Shown here piece after piece: positions 31,940 to 42,789 of a stretch of DNA of 64,000 bases (its first letter is position 1; each line of letters begins with the position of its first letter). A model generated the notes under the pieces. That model searched no databases. It was not told where the DNA came from and saw nothing but the letters and a program-made list of their open reading frames with translations. The translations under genes and the position numbers were made by a program. The DNA is from Sodiomyces alkalinus F11 (lineage: Eukaryota; Ascomycota; Sordariomycetes; Glomerellales; Plectosphaerellaceae): assembly GCF_003711515.1 (NCBI RefSeq), contig NW_021167086.1, positions 1,836,289-1,900,288 of the forward strand, given 5' to 3'.

Positions 31940-34480
31940 AAGCCCGTAGGCCTAGGTTTTCTAATCGGATTTAGGTAAGTGTAGAGCTTTATAGCTTAAA
32001 GAGACCTCTATATTTCCGGAGGGAGCGTTAAATTGAGGGGCGGCTCGGTACCGCTATAGCGTATATATATAGCCGCTATGCTTCTATCTAGACTTTACCC
32101 TATACCCTTATAAGGGCCTTCCTCGGGGGTAAGGCTCCCGCCTAGGTTATTAGCGCGGTAAGTTAGGCGTTCTAAATAAAGATAGCGTAAGTCCTATAAT
32201 AGCGGTTTAGTGCCGCTAGGGCTTTAATCGTGGCGAGTACCCTGGCTAGTATTATATTCTTAGTACCCTTTCCTATATCCGGAGGACTTTCCAGGCATTG
32301 AGACTTAAGAGGTAAAGGTTAAGGGGGGGATAAAAGTCTCCGTCTTAAGGACCCTAATCGGTATAGCTTTATAGGCTCCCGCTACTAGCTAAAGGCACCG
32401 GTTCTATACTGTTATAAATACCACTACTAGTCTATACTAAGGGCTTACTCTAATCTTATAAATAACGAAAGCGTAGTAGGCTATTACTAGTCGTATTACT
32501 ATAAGGTATAGCCTCCTCGTGTCTATATAGCTATACTCCTATACTACCGTGTTTAGCCTTAAAAGGACGTATCTTTAGATAGTAAGGCGGCTTTTTATCT
32601 TTTTAGCGTGTTATCGGACGTTAAGTTTCCTATTAACCTAGACGCCTAGGAACCTTATCGCCTCCGTTACCGGTACCAAAGTAACACTAAAGGGGAGTGG
32701 GGTAAGTAAGAGTTAGGGCGACTTCGTGAAAGAGATATAAATATACTTAGCTAATTTAAACTATAGGCCGCTCGCTATTTCTTAGTTTGGGTACGTCCGT
32801 TACACGGCGGCGAGGCGGTATCGTATTTATACCTTTATTCTGCTAAAGGTGATAATATTCGTATCGTTAATAAAACCTATTATTTTTATTTTAGGGATCC
32901 TTTCTTACTCCCTATAAAGGATAAAGATATAAAGAATAAAAAGGATAGGGGGGATCGGGGAGCCTTATAGTATACCCCCGCGGAGGTACTATAGGGGGGC
33001 TATTGTACTATTAAACAGTAATTAGACTATACGGTCTTAGAGGAAGCTATTAACTAGGGTAGTAAACTACGTGGGGAAGCCTTTCCTTTTATATACCTTA
33101 AGGAGGTAAGAGTAAGAGATAGTATTAAAGGCGCCTTTTATATTTAGTTATAGTATTAAAGCGGTGCCGCTATAAGCCTAGCTCGCCCTTATAACCTCCG
33201 TAACTGTTTATACTATTATCTTTATACTTCGCCCGGTTTAGTTATCTATTTATCCCTCTAGGAGGAGCTAATACTGCTCTACTATAATAGCGATATAGTC
33301 GTCTAGTATTCCTTTAGGGACTTTACCTATTATACTAAAGAGTACTATCGGTTGTTATCCCTTTACTATCTCTTAGTCGGCCGGCGGCTAACCTTCCTTC
33401 TTAAGGACTACTATAATAACGTGGCGGCACCTTTTTTGGTAATAGCCTATTTTACGGCACGCTATAAAGATAGCACTTAGTCTTTAGTATAAAGGGGGTC
33501 TATATACTTTTAGGAGCCTTACTAGGAGCCTATGAAGTCCTAGTACTACCTAGGGCTTAGTCTTCTTAAAGCGCCTCTATATATCCGTTACGGTAATATC
33601 GTAGCGGATATCCTATCCGGGGGCCAAACTCCGCACCTAAAGGCCTAAGGGCGGTAAAGAAGGGGGGGAGGAGAACTTCCGGTTAAGGACTTCGGCTTTC
33701 TCCGTGTATATAGTAGCTAGGTTATCGCTATTATCCCGGTATAATAATAATACCGATAAGGGGTCTAGCGGTACTCCCCTCTTAATTTATACTTATTATT
33801 AATATTATTACTAATAATATCTATTACTTAATATCCTTCGAGTATATCCTTTGTACTCGAATAAAAGATAACTTCCCCGTAAGCCTAGACCGTTCTCTTT
33901 CGAGTCAGTTTATCTAATACGAGTCAAATAAAGGATCTAGTTCCAGTCAGACAAAGGATTATAATATTACTACGATATCGATTCTTTTACAAAGAAAAGA
34001 ATAAAGGATATTAACCCGTTCCCTCGGTTCGGTTCTTCCTTTCTTTATTCTTTTTCTTTATCGGTTTTCTCGATCTTCACGCGCGCAGAAATCCCACCTT
34101 ATAATCCTATTATTACCCTTCTTATTTTTCCACCGCTTTTCGTGACTTTCGTCGCTTCCGCTTATCCGCTATCTTCAAAACTTATTTCTATAATTATTAA
34201 AGGAGGCTATCGTTCTTCCCGGTTAAGTAAAGTAGGTGCTATTAGTATAGTCGTGTCGCTACCACCACGGCCTTATCTTAGCACCTCTCCACTTCCTAGA
34301 ACTTAGCCTATCGGTTTCGGGTCTTCCTGGATATATATCTACGGTAAAGGCGCTTTACTTCCTAGGTAAGAGCGGTCAGCTCCGCGTTTTATTAAGGGGT
34401 AGGTAGGAGTCCGGGGGTATCGGTATAGCGCCGCGGTACTACTTTGTCGGCTATGGCTGTAAAGTTGTCGATTAGGAGAT
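31940..34480 (-). pseudogene. LINE1 ORF2 remnant (copy C)
   Basis: Reverse-strand RT and part of the endonuclease, more decayed than copy A. The RT active-site region lies around 32850-32885: + strand TATTCGTATCGTTAATAAAACC corresponds to GFINDTNII, so the FADD box has lost its first Asp. The VPVTEAIRFLGV-like stretch follows at about 32640-32680. Many stops; no function remains. Confidence 0.6.
33791..34186. mobile_element. 389-bp insertion, class unclear (solo LTR or MITE-like)
   Basis: Compared with copy A (6170-6200), copy C is interrupted here. ACTTATT occurs at 33791-33797 and again at 34180-34186, and the LINE1 sequence resumes in register. The insert begins with an AT-rich near-palindrome (AATATTATT-ACT-AATAATAT, about 33801-33820). 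It holds pyrimidine-rich stretches and keeps many CA dinucleotides, so it is less RIP-mutated than its host. No ORF is present. No second copy occurs in the window, so the class cannot be settled. Confidence 0.6.
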
Positions 34481-34679
34481 TTTTTTTTAAGTTATTACGC
34501 GCGTGCAGCCCTAAAGCTATAGTACGGCGCCTATCGCCCTAAGGGCTAAAGGCTATTAGAAGCTAGATATAGTAAAGCATAGTACTAAATAAAGGAAATC
34601 CTCCTTAATAATCTAACTAATAGACCTAATAGATAGAAACTAAAGTCCTAAGACTATACCGTAGAGTCCGAGGTTTATG

Positions 34680-37116
34680 CTATATACTACTCTTGCGAGA
34701 CTATTTTAGTAGCTAAAAGATAAGCCTGTAAGGGCTGTATTCCTCTTTTAGTACTATATCATAGTGGTAGAGATAGCGGCAGGCCTGCTAGGGCTTCCTG
34801 TAGGGCTTGTCGTTCGTTTTTATAAAAAGGGCAGGAAAGAATAAGGTATATTGTATCCTACATAGGGGAGCCGGGACAGGAATAGCGGTCGTTAGCGTAG
34901 TTTTAGGCCCTTTTTTTAGTGTGTTTTTAGGTATCCGAAGCCGGGTTTTAACTATATAAAAGCCTGCTTTACCTACCTAGGGCCTTATATTAGTAGTGTT
35001 TTTCGGGAGAAACGGAGGTTATCGCGGACTAAACGCCTATATAGGCGGCCTAATCGTACCGATTTACCTCTTTTTTCCGCCTTATCTTCGTTATTCCATA
35101 GGGTCTTCTAGTCTTAAATAAGGGCTTTATTTACCCGGCGTTGTAGGTGGCTAAGAGTAATTAAGCTAACGGATTTAGTAACTTTTTCGGGGTTTAACGC
35201 CCCTTTTGCCACTTTATCCGCTAGTTCGTTACCCTTTATCCTTACGTGCGACGGGCATTACTATACAAAAACCGAAATACCTAGCTATTTAAGGCGTGAG
35301 ATAAGGGCTTTCGCTTCTATAGCCTACTATAAGGTGCGCTAAACTTTCTAAATAGCCGCCTATAAATCGCGAAAAATATAGCGCTCTAGGGGCTTAAGCG
35401 TTTACTCTAGGGCAGCGTAGAGAGCCTAAACAATAGCGTATAATTTAGCGTCCGCGACTTCGGTAGCGGTCCCTCGGTTAAAGCCTATAGCTTTTTAGGG
35501 CCTTCCGGTATTAGTCCACTATATTATAGCGGCTATAGCCTATAAGGATCCTATAAGGGGCCTAGTAGGGTGGCCTAGGGAGCCGTCGCTATAGAAAACA
35601 GCGGCCTATTCGCCTAGGTTATATTATATTTCAGCGAGGGCTTCGAGGTAGGCTATTTTCTAATCGAGGGTTTTAGGGTTAGGGCTAGGGTTAGGGTCGG
35701 TAGCTACTATAGGCCGGTCTTTAGGGGAAAAGGGTCTTAGATCCGCTATAGGTTCCGAAGCCTAGGGGGCCTCCTATCTAGCCGAAGGACCCTTAATATT
35801 CTAAGACTAACCTACTAAAGCCACTATTTCTAGGCCTAGCCTATATAGCTATATAGTAGGTAGAAGGTTCTGTAGCCGGTCGAGGTCTTCTTGGTTTTCG
35901 CTCGCTAGAAGTTAGCGTCTAATAGGGTGGTTTAGTAGGAATTTTAAGCTCCTAAAAGCATAAAGCCTATTAGACCTAGTTAACCAAATCGCCGCTAGGG
36001 GGACTGCTACTTCGAATTTTAGAGGCCGTACAGCGGCCCCCTTAAAAGCACCTAGGGCCCTAACTAGGGCCCTGTACTGTAATCGTTCCAGGCGGTCTAT
36101 AAGGTGTTTTCTCAGTGATTTGGGGTCCTACTAGAGCTACTAGCCGAAGTTAGCTAAAGAGATAATACAGGCTATATATAGCTATCGTAGGGCCTTAAAA
36201 GAAAGGCCCCTCTACGAGCTAGGTAGCCTATATAGCCTATTTAGGGCCCCTAAAGGTGAGTTTAGGCGTTTTTCGACGTGGGGCTTAAAGAAAAGCCTAG
36301 GATTAAACTAGACCCCTAGCGACCTAATCGTATCTAGTGTGGGTTTAACTAGATGCCCCCCTATAGTAACCGGGGTATCTTTCTTAGAGCGTTTTCGATA
36401 GAAATAAATAAGTTCAGTTTTTGTAGGCGCGAAGAGGCCTTAGTTATCTTTTACTACATCGAAAAGGGAGGCTACGGCTTTTTTTAGGGTTTATAGTTTT
36501 TCCTAGTCGACGTAGACGCTATAGATAGCTAATAATCGTCGAGATAGGATAACTAAAGACCCTGAAAATCCGGTCCCGCTATAACCTTCCTAATATAAAT
36601 CAGGAAGAGGATAATGGAAACCGGGGAGCCTTATAGAACCCCTATATTTAGGGGGGTAAGCTGCTAAACCTAGCCCTCGAAGGCTAGTTAGATTCGTCTG
36701 TTTTATATAAAGAAGGCTACCTATTTAACTAGGTTTGGAGGGAGCTAGAGTTCTTAAAGGGTCCGGAGTAGTTAAGGGGTGGCGACGTGATCGAAAGCTC
36801 CTTTAATATCTAGAAATAGCGTAGAAAGTATAGGGATTTAACGTGATTTACGCTATTTTTCGATATAGTGGAGAAGAAGGAGGGCCGTGTTAATAGTAGA
36901 ACGCTGTTTCCTACTCCCTATTTAACTAGGATATAAAAGATCGTCACGGGTATTAGCTATAAAGCTAAGCCTAGTAGCTATAACCCTTTTAAGGATTTTA
37001 TCTAAGTAGTTTAGGAGGGGTATAATCCTATAAGATTTAGGATTAGAATAGTTCTTTTTTTCCCGGCTTTGGTAGAACGACCCCTAGCGCTTCTTTCTAG
37101 TACGTAGGGTATTGGC
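34680..37116 (-). pseudogene. LINE2 copy 2 ORF2, RT and RNase H part
   Basis: RT and RNase H portion of the copy 2 polyprotein, more RIP-damaged than copy 1. The RT active site reads YLDDY-LSIAS at about 36515-36548 (both Asp kept). RNase H shows VFYSDGSLGH near 35580-35610 and a degraded ELADK-like motif near 35215. Copy 2 alone has an ETL-type insertion of TTAGGG-like sequence at 35665-35700, between the two RNase H-proximal blocks. TAG/TAA stops are frequent. Confidence 0.65.
37112..37116 (+). repeat. Target site duplication of Copia-A (left)
   Basis: TTGGC here and GTGGC at 42773-42777. LINE2 copy 1 has the uninterrupted site GTAGTAGCCTGC at about 20264, consistent with a GTGGC target. 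One mismatch is not of RIP type. Confidence 0.6.
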
Positions 37117-37318
37117 TATCAGATAAAGCGTAGTCAAAATCGTCACAAATAGGTCAAAATTGATTAAGGCAATTGTGTATAATTATAACTCTCTCAGACC
37201 GTCAGGGAAACGCTACCACCGTATTTTATATAGTGCAGATTCTGTAAGCGTCTACCCGGATTATACTCTTAGTAATCCGGCCTATTAGGTAACCGAAAAG
37301 ACTGTAGTCTATTCGGCA
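37117..37318 (-). repeat. Copia-A 3' LTR, 202 bp
   Basis: On + it starts TATCAGATAAAG and ends CTATTCGGCA; the other LTR starts identically and ends CTGTTCGATA. Both are 202 bp. Their inner sequence (AGCGTAGTCAAAATCG, CTCTCTCAGAC) is nearly identical. Confidence 0.85.
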
Positions 37319-37559
37319 CACCCCCTAATCGCCCTAAACGTTAGTTAGGCGATTAAAGCTATTTATAATCGGCAGACAATCCAGCTATATAATGTATTCG
37401 CTATAGCCGCCCTTAAATTCATCTTCCAGGTCCTCTAAATATTCTATCCGGACTTCCTCTAGCTATTTCTGCTATAACCGTTTCCGTATATCTATCACGC
37501 CTACCTAAGACCTAAATATCTTAAATCTTTCGCCGTATAACGCCTTCGTTAATCCGTCT

Positions 37560-40500
37560 ACTATTATTTCCGCGCTCGTAACGTACGTTACGAGTATTTA
37601 CCCTTATTCCTTTACTTAATATAACTAGTGGCCGTGGATAGTAATATAGTGGAGGCGTGTTATTAACGTGCTAATCTCTTAATTAACTAATCGAATCGTT
37701 TAGTTATTATCGTATAAGATCCTTAATTCCGGATTATTAAATTCTACTCCTATACTAAGTAATAAGCGTTATATAAAGATACCCTCTTTTATACCTTATA
37801 CTAACGCTAATAGCTCTGCTTCCATTATTAACGTCGTGACCGTATCCTGCTTATTAGCGCGCTACGCGATTATACCGCTAAATAAGCGTATAACGTACGC
37901 TTAACTACTCTTACGATCAAGGGTATTATCGGTAAACGAGGCGTTAGTGTAGATTTTAATAGTATCGCTACCCCTTAGTTCTAACGTAAACGATTAGCTA
38001 TTAATTAGATAAAGGATTAGATAATCGACGGCCTTATAGTGAATAGGCCCTGGATTAACGTTAAACCGGTATAGCCTGGATACTATAAACGCGATATTAG
38101 GCCGCGATATTATTACTACGTATAGTATAGATCCTATCTTCCGTTAATAGCTTTTAATCTCCGTTAAGGTCCCTGAATAGGGTAGTAGTTCTATAATCTT
38201 AATTAAGTGCGTTAGGCGATAGTTACTGCTATGCTTGCTATTACTATTTAGCTTTAATAAGCGTTCTAACTTAGTAATATAATCGCGTTATAATAGCTAG
38301 ATTTTACGGGCGACGCGATCACGAATAACCTTAATACTAAGGAACTACTATAGAGGATCGCTACCTTATAGGTTATAGTAGCGTTATAGGTTATTAATAG
38401 CCTACTCTATCTACGCCTTATATTATTTATTATAAGTAGTAACGATATCGTTAACGTAGAAGAATAGGATTAAACCACGGCGTAGAAAATAACACGGTTC
38501 CTATAGTATTATCTAGAATCCGTCCGCTAACAGAATAGCCGAAAAGTGCTTTTACTAAAGCAGCGGGGACTCCTTAAGTCTATATAACGCCTTTTTTAGG
38601 TGTAAACGACTCCTAGGGGCTAAAAAGCCTAGCGGCGGATATATAAAGATATTATAGGGGAGGGGCGTGTATATAAACGCGTTTATAACGTTAAATTATA
38701 ATAGCGTAAGGTTAAATCGGGCGGCGATAGCTATTAACGCGCGGAATAACTATCCGGCTAGCGGTACTATATACGTCTCCTTAAGCGAGGATTAATACTT
38801 CTAATCTCCTCGTACTATAAGCCTTACCTTATATTTATATAGAAATCTATACTTATTAAACTTATATATTATTACCTATATCGAATTAAGAACCTAATAT
38901 CTATCTACTACGGACGCCGGCACCTATATCCACGACCCTATCTCCTTATAGCACCGTAGGTGGTCTTCTTATGCCTATCGGAATAGGTGGCCGTAAGGGT
39001 ATAAGGGTATATCGCGAGGGTTCTTCGGAGGAGAAGGGAGGTCTTTACGGTGGATCTTTCGGCCGCCGGGGTAACCGCCGGAGCACCCACTAAAGTAACC
39101 GCCAGGGTTATATTTCCCGAAATAGCCTCCCGAGTTATACTTCTAGTAGCTACTACCGGGGCCGTGGATTCGTAGGGTATTATTAAGCATCGGTATAACG
39201 CTATAGACGTGGACCTTTTTAACCGTAATTTAGTTAGCGGAGTTCTATTTAATATATATATATTAGGGGCGTGGCGGCCAGCGTTAAATATAGTAACCTA
39301 ATAGTCTCTTTTCTAGCTATCTCCTTACCGAATTAGTCACGCTCCTTTATTTAATAGGAGCTCTATAGCTATAGCTATAAGGGTATCGTAGTACCGTGTT
39401 CTATTATTCTAGAACCCTACGGCCGCAGGGGTATTACGGTTTCCTAATATAACGGCTACTATTAGCGCTATAACCGACGGCGGGGTTATTAGTGGAGTAA
39501 GAAATAGTAGATCGGGCGGATATAAACGGTAATCAGGCGCTATACCGGCTAAATTACACTATTCGTGACCTAAATCTTATCCTAATTAACTTAAGACCGC
39601 CTTCTCTACCCCCTTATAGCCGGGTATTACGGACTATAACCTTAACGGTAAAGCCGTTAAGGAAGGGGATCCGGGGGCGTTTATCCCCGGATCTAATAAT
39701 TTAAAATAAGTAGTTATATAAAAAGGGGGGTCCTTAGCTTATACGTCTATAAACGGCCGTAAATCTCTAGCCCTCTCCTACTCGATCTAACTAATCAGGT
39801 CTTCTAATTACTCCTCGGTTAATTAACGGAGGTCGTCCTTAAAGGCGTTAATATCGCCGTTAAAAAAGGCATGTTCGTTAAAATCTATATCGTGCGTGCG
39901 AATAACGCGGTAGTAGCGCCGGCCTAGTACCCAGATATAGAAGATATTAGTAGAATCGTAGCCGATAAGGTAGCTAATATATACGCGGGGAGCTATACGA
40001 TTTAATAGCTTATACGCGCCCTTTTAGGCGTCCTTTATTATCGCGTACGCCTTATAGCTATAAGCTCGAAGATATAATAAAATCGGCTTCCTTCTAAAGA
40101 GGACCTTATATAGCGTTTTCTAATCCTTATTATTATACTGCCTTCGTGGCGTCCGGTTATAGACGTACGTAGCCGTGGGAATAGCCTTAGGCTATATAAA
40201 TAGCGGTAGTTTTACGTGGATATTTATCGCACGACCCTTTAAAATAACCATGGTAGTAGCGCGTTCGGCACCCCCGTTCTACGCTTAAGTGTCGGCAGCA
40301 GATACCTCTAAAAGGATGCCCTCTTCACGTATGAATTAGGGGATATCGTGGGATTAAGTTAGCTTATTATTAGATTCGAAAACGCGTACCTTATAGCCTA
40401 GTTAACGGTCCACCCAGGCGAGGAATTCCTTAATTATTACGAGGATATCTACTACCAGCTTACTCTTTATAACGTAGGTAGCTATAAAGCCACTATAACG

Positions 40501-41300
40501 GTCGGTGAAAAATATAAACCGCGAGTCCCCGTCGGACGTTCGGTTAAAATCCGTGAAATTAATCGCCTACTACTCCCCTATATAGGCAGGTACAGTGCGA
40601 GAGCGCCTACTAATATACCGTTTAATCTTTATAAGCTCGTAGGCCTCGTAATCGATAGTTATTAGTCCCTTAATTTTAACTCCCTACGTCTACTCTTCTA
40701 GGTGCCGAAGTGGTTTAGGGCCTGTATGCCCTAGCCGTAGATACTATAGGATACTCTTTATAGTGCTTAGATACCGTATCGTCGATTTATAGACGGCTTT
40801 TCGGGTAGTAGAAGAAGAAGAGCCTAGAAAAGCAGCCGTAGATTAGTCAGAGGGCACGTATTCAATAACGGTTTAATCGAAGTGGTGACTTAGCTAGTAT
40901 AATATAGATCTATCGGAACTCCGAATTCAGTTATTTAGTGGCTTCTAATCCTACTAGTATCCTCGAAGACGTAGGTGTTAGTTAGAGATTAAATTATAGG
41001 TAAAATCCTCGTAGTATACGACGTTTAATAGCCTGAAATCGAGGCCTCCTATTAGTCAGTTTAATCTAACGGTCACGTTACCGTAACCTTTAATAGGCAG
41101 GGACGAACTGCCGGCTACCACGTAGTCTTATTACGTAGCGGGTATAAAATCAGAAAACAGGAAAAATCGTTCAATATATAAATCGTGGCACCGGAATCAA
41201 GGATAGCAGAGGTTCGAAGAGGGTAACTAGTAGTAGCGGTTCCTGCTATAAAGCTAGCGGCGTAGGAGACACCGCTACGAACACTACTATAATCGAGTCA
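37560..41300 (-). pseudogene. Copia-A pol: protease, integrase, RT, RNase H
   Basis: Reading the reverse strand: protease AILDSGATIYIL near 41175-41210, with Asp-Ser-Gly intact; LRLGHTGPKPLRHLEE near 40685-40735 (GAG-pre-integrase); integrase NFTDFNRTSDGDSRFIFFTDRY near 40490-40560 (read in two parts); YNRTPRRQYNN near 40115-40160. RT has FFYVNDIVTTY at about 38438-38470, the YVDD box with the first Asp changed to Asn by a RIP-type change. RNase H then shows VIISRPNIAFIVSRLY near 38080, TLDRKSSxAYVIRLFSG near 37910 and TVTTLIMEAELLAL near 37810-37850. Numerous stops replace Gln and Trp. A 71-codon forward frame at 41709 is not a gene. Confidence 0.75.
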
Positions 41301-41309
41301 CGCCTCTTC

Positions 41310-42540
41310 AAGCTATACAGAGTCCCGGCTTATATCCTTCTTCACCTTCTTTACGGCGCGTAGTTCTTCTACTTCCGCGCGTAGTAAGGGGTCGTACTTA
41401 AGGATCCGTTAGACGGTTATTTTAGTGCTCTCGAAGGGTGTCTAATTGTTATATACCGTATCCGGGAATAGATAGAAGCAGGCGTTAATATCGTGGCCAG
41501 GTATCGCGTATACGCGGCAGATCTGCCCTCTTTGCAGAGCAGATTAGCGGCGTTTAGAAAAGAAACGGTTAGCTAAAGCAGCAGAAGGTATAGCTACAGG
41601 ATTCTTAGCTTTATTCTTTCCACGGCCACCCTTCTTAGGCTTAGCCGTGGTATTTCAGGTATCCTCGCCCTCTTCACTTCCGGTGTATAGTGCCGGAAAT
41701 ACTATAGCGTGGTAGCTACCGTGTTTTCCTTAGTCTCTAAGTCTAGTATTAATATACTTCTAACCGAGGGTATAAAGGTCTTCGGATATAATTACTTAGT
41801 TATCTATAAGGCGTCCCTCGGCCTTAGTCTAATCGCGGCCGGTATAGGGGCGTATACCTCTAAAGAAGTCTATAACCTATATATACGTGGCGGGCTTCGA
41901 ACCGGTATCTTTATAGCTTTATAGTAGTAGCTACCACTTATCCAACCACTCCCCTAGCTTCTTAAGGCTATTCGCAGGATAACGAGCATACTCGATATAC
42001 TCGTCGTGGGTATTGGTTTAGCGGGTGGCCAGGTACTAATCCGTATCGCGTTTAATGGCTTCGTACACCTCGCGAGGTATACCTCCTCGTAGTAATTATC
42101 TACGGCTTTAGTCGATAGTATTAATCTGCTAGGTCAGCACAGCGTTAATCCCCTTTAGGTAGCTATCGTATTACGCTTATAGGATCTTCCAGCGCGCGAT
42201 CTCGACGTTATACGCCTTCTAGCCGGCCTCCGTAAGGTTAAGATATTATATAGGGGTACGCCTAGGCGTTATAGAGGGGAAAGAGTCGTAATTCGGTATT
42301 ATAGGCTCCTCGGGGGATTAAGTCGGATCGACTAGGCGGAGAAACCTCTATATATTATTATAGGTGGTAACCGATTCGTATAGGCGGTACCAGAGCTCCT
42401 AATCCTTATAGGTTTTATACGTAATAGGACTAAGATACGATATCTTAATAGTTATTTATAGATTAACACGCTATATCGGCGCAGCTAGATAGCTTCTTAA
42501 ATCGGTAGTTATAAAGGTAATAGGATAGGTAAAATAGGTA
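41310..42540 (-). pseudogene. Copia-A gag
   Basis: This region lies between the 5' LTR (in sense) and the protease. It is degraded, with Tyr/Arg/Asp-rich open pieces. Near 41500-41560 the reverse strand reads RQICRVYAIPGHDINACF, which could be the end of a CCHC motif, but the spacing is not convincing. The gag assignment rests mainly on position. Confidence 0.5.
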
Positions 42541-42570
42541 TATCTTCACTTAGCAAGTAAGACTCTTAAT

Positions 42571-42772
42571 TATCAGATAAAGCGTAGTCAAAATCGTTAT
42601 AAATGGGTTAACATTAATTAAGGCAATTATATATAATTATAACTCTCTCAGACTGTCAGGGAAACGCTGCCACCGTATTTTATATAGTGCAGATTCTGCA
42701 AGCGTCCACCCGGATTATACTCTTAGCAATCCGGTCTATTACGTAACCGAAAAGACTATAGTCTGTTCGATA
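42571..42772 (-). repeat. Copia-A 5' LTR, 202 bp
   Basis: The sense orientation is reverse, so this is the 5' LTR. It differs from the 3' LTR mostly by C/T and G/A changes in both directions, so neither LTR is uniformly more mutated. Confidence 0.85.
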
Positions 42773-42789
42773 GTGGCCTGCTAAGAACA

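Larger units (their letters stand above)
31926..34482 (-). mobile_element. LINE1 copy C, RT to mid-endonuclease segment
   Basis: This resumes copy C after Copia-B. It matches 4317-6460 of copy A domain by domain, including GCCGGCCGG/GGCCGGCGG at about 33378 and the G tract at about 33661-33670. It is interrupted by a 389-bp insert at 33791-34186. It ends at the T-rich tail of LINE2 copy 2 (34483), inside the endonuclease. The remaining 5' part may be copy G at 47124. Confidence 0.7.
34483..37116 (-). mobile_element. LINE2 copy 2, 3' half
   Basis: The T-rich stretch at 34480-34490 is the A tail on the reverse strand. The sequence then matches 17695-20260 of copy 1 continuously. It is interrupted at 37116 by Copia-A and resumes at 42773 in register. 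Confidence 0.8.
37117..42772 (-). mobile_element. Copia-A LTR retrotransposon, complete, reverse strand
   Basis: A 5.66-kb Ty1/copia element with 202-bp LTRs, inserted in LINE2 copy 2 with a 5-bp duplication. In sense the order is gag (about 42540-41560), protease, integrase, RT, RNase H. A purine tract (AGGGGGTG, complement of 37321-37328) lies just before the 3' LTR. The internal region is dense in TA and stops, while the LTRs keep many CA. Confidence 0.85.

Noticed and set aside
35665..35700. TTAGGG-like repeats resembling telomere sequence
   Set aside because: Only a few imperfect units, inside the LINE2 ORF2 linker where the other copies have related GGGTTC-rich sequence; no sign of a chromosome end.
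41709..41924. 71-codon forward frame
   Set aside because: It lies opposite the Copia-A gag/protease region, whose reverse strand carries the recognisable motifs.
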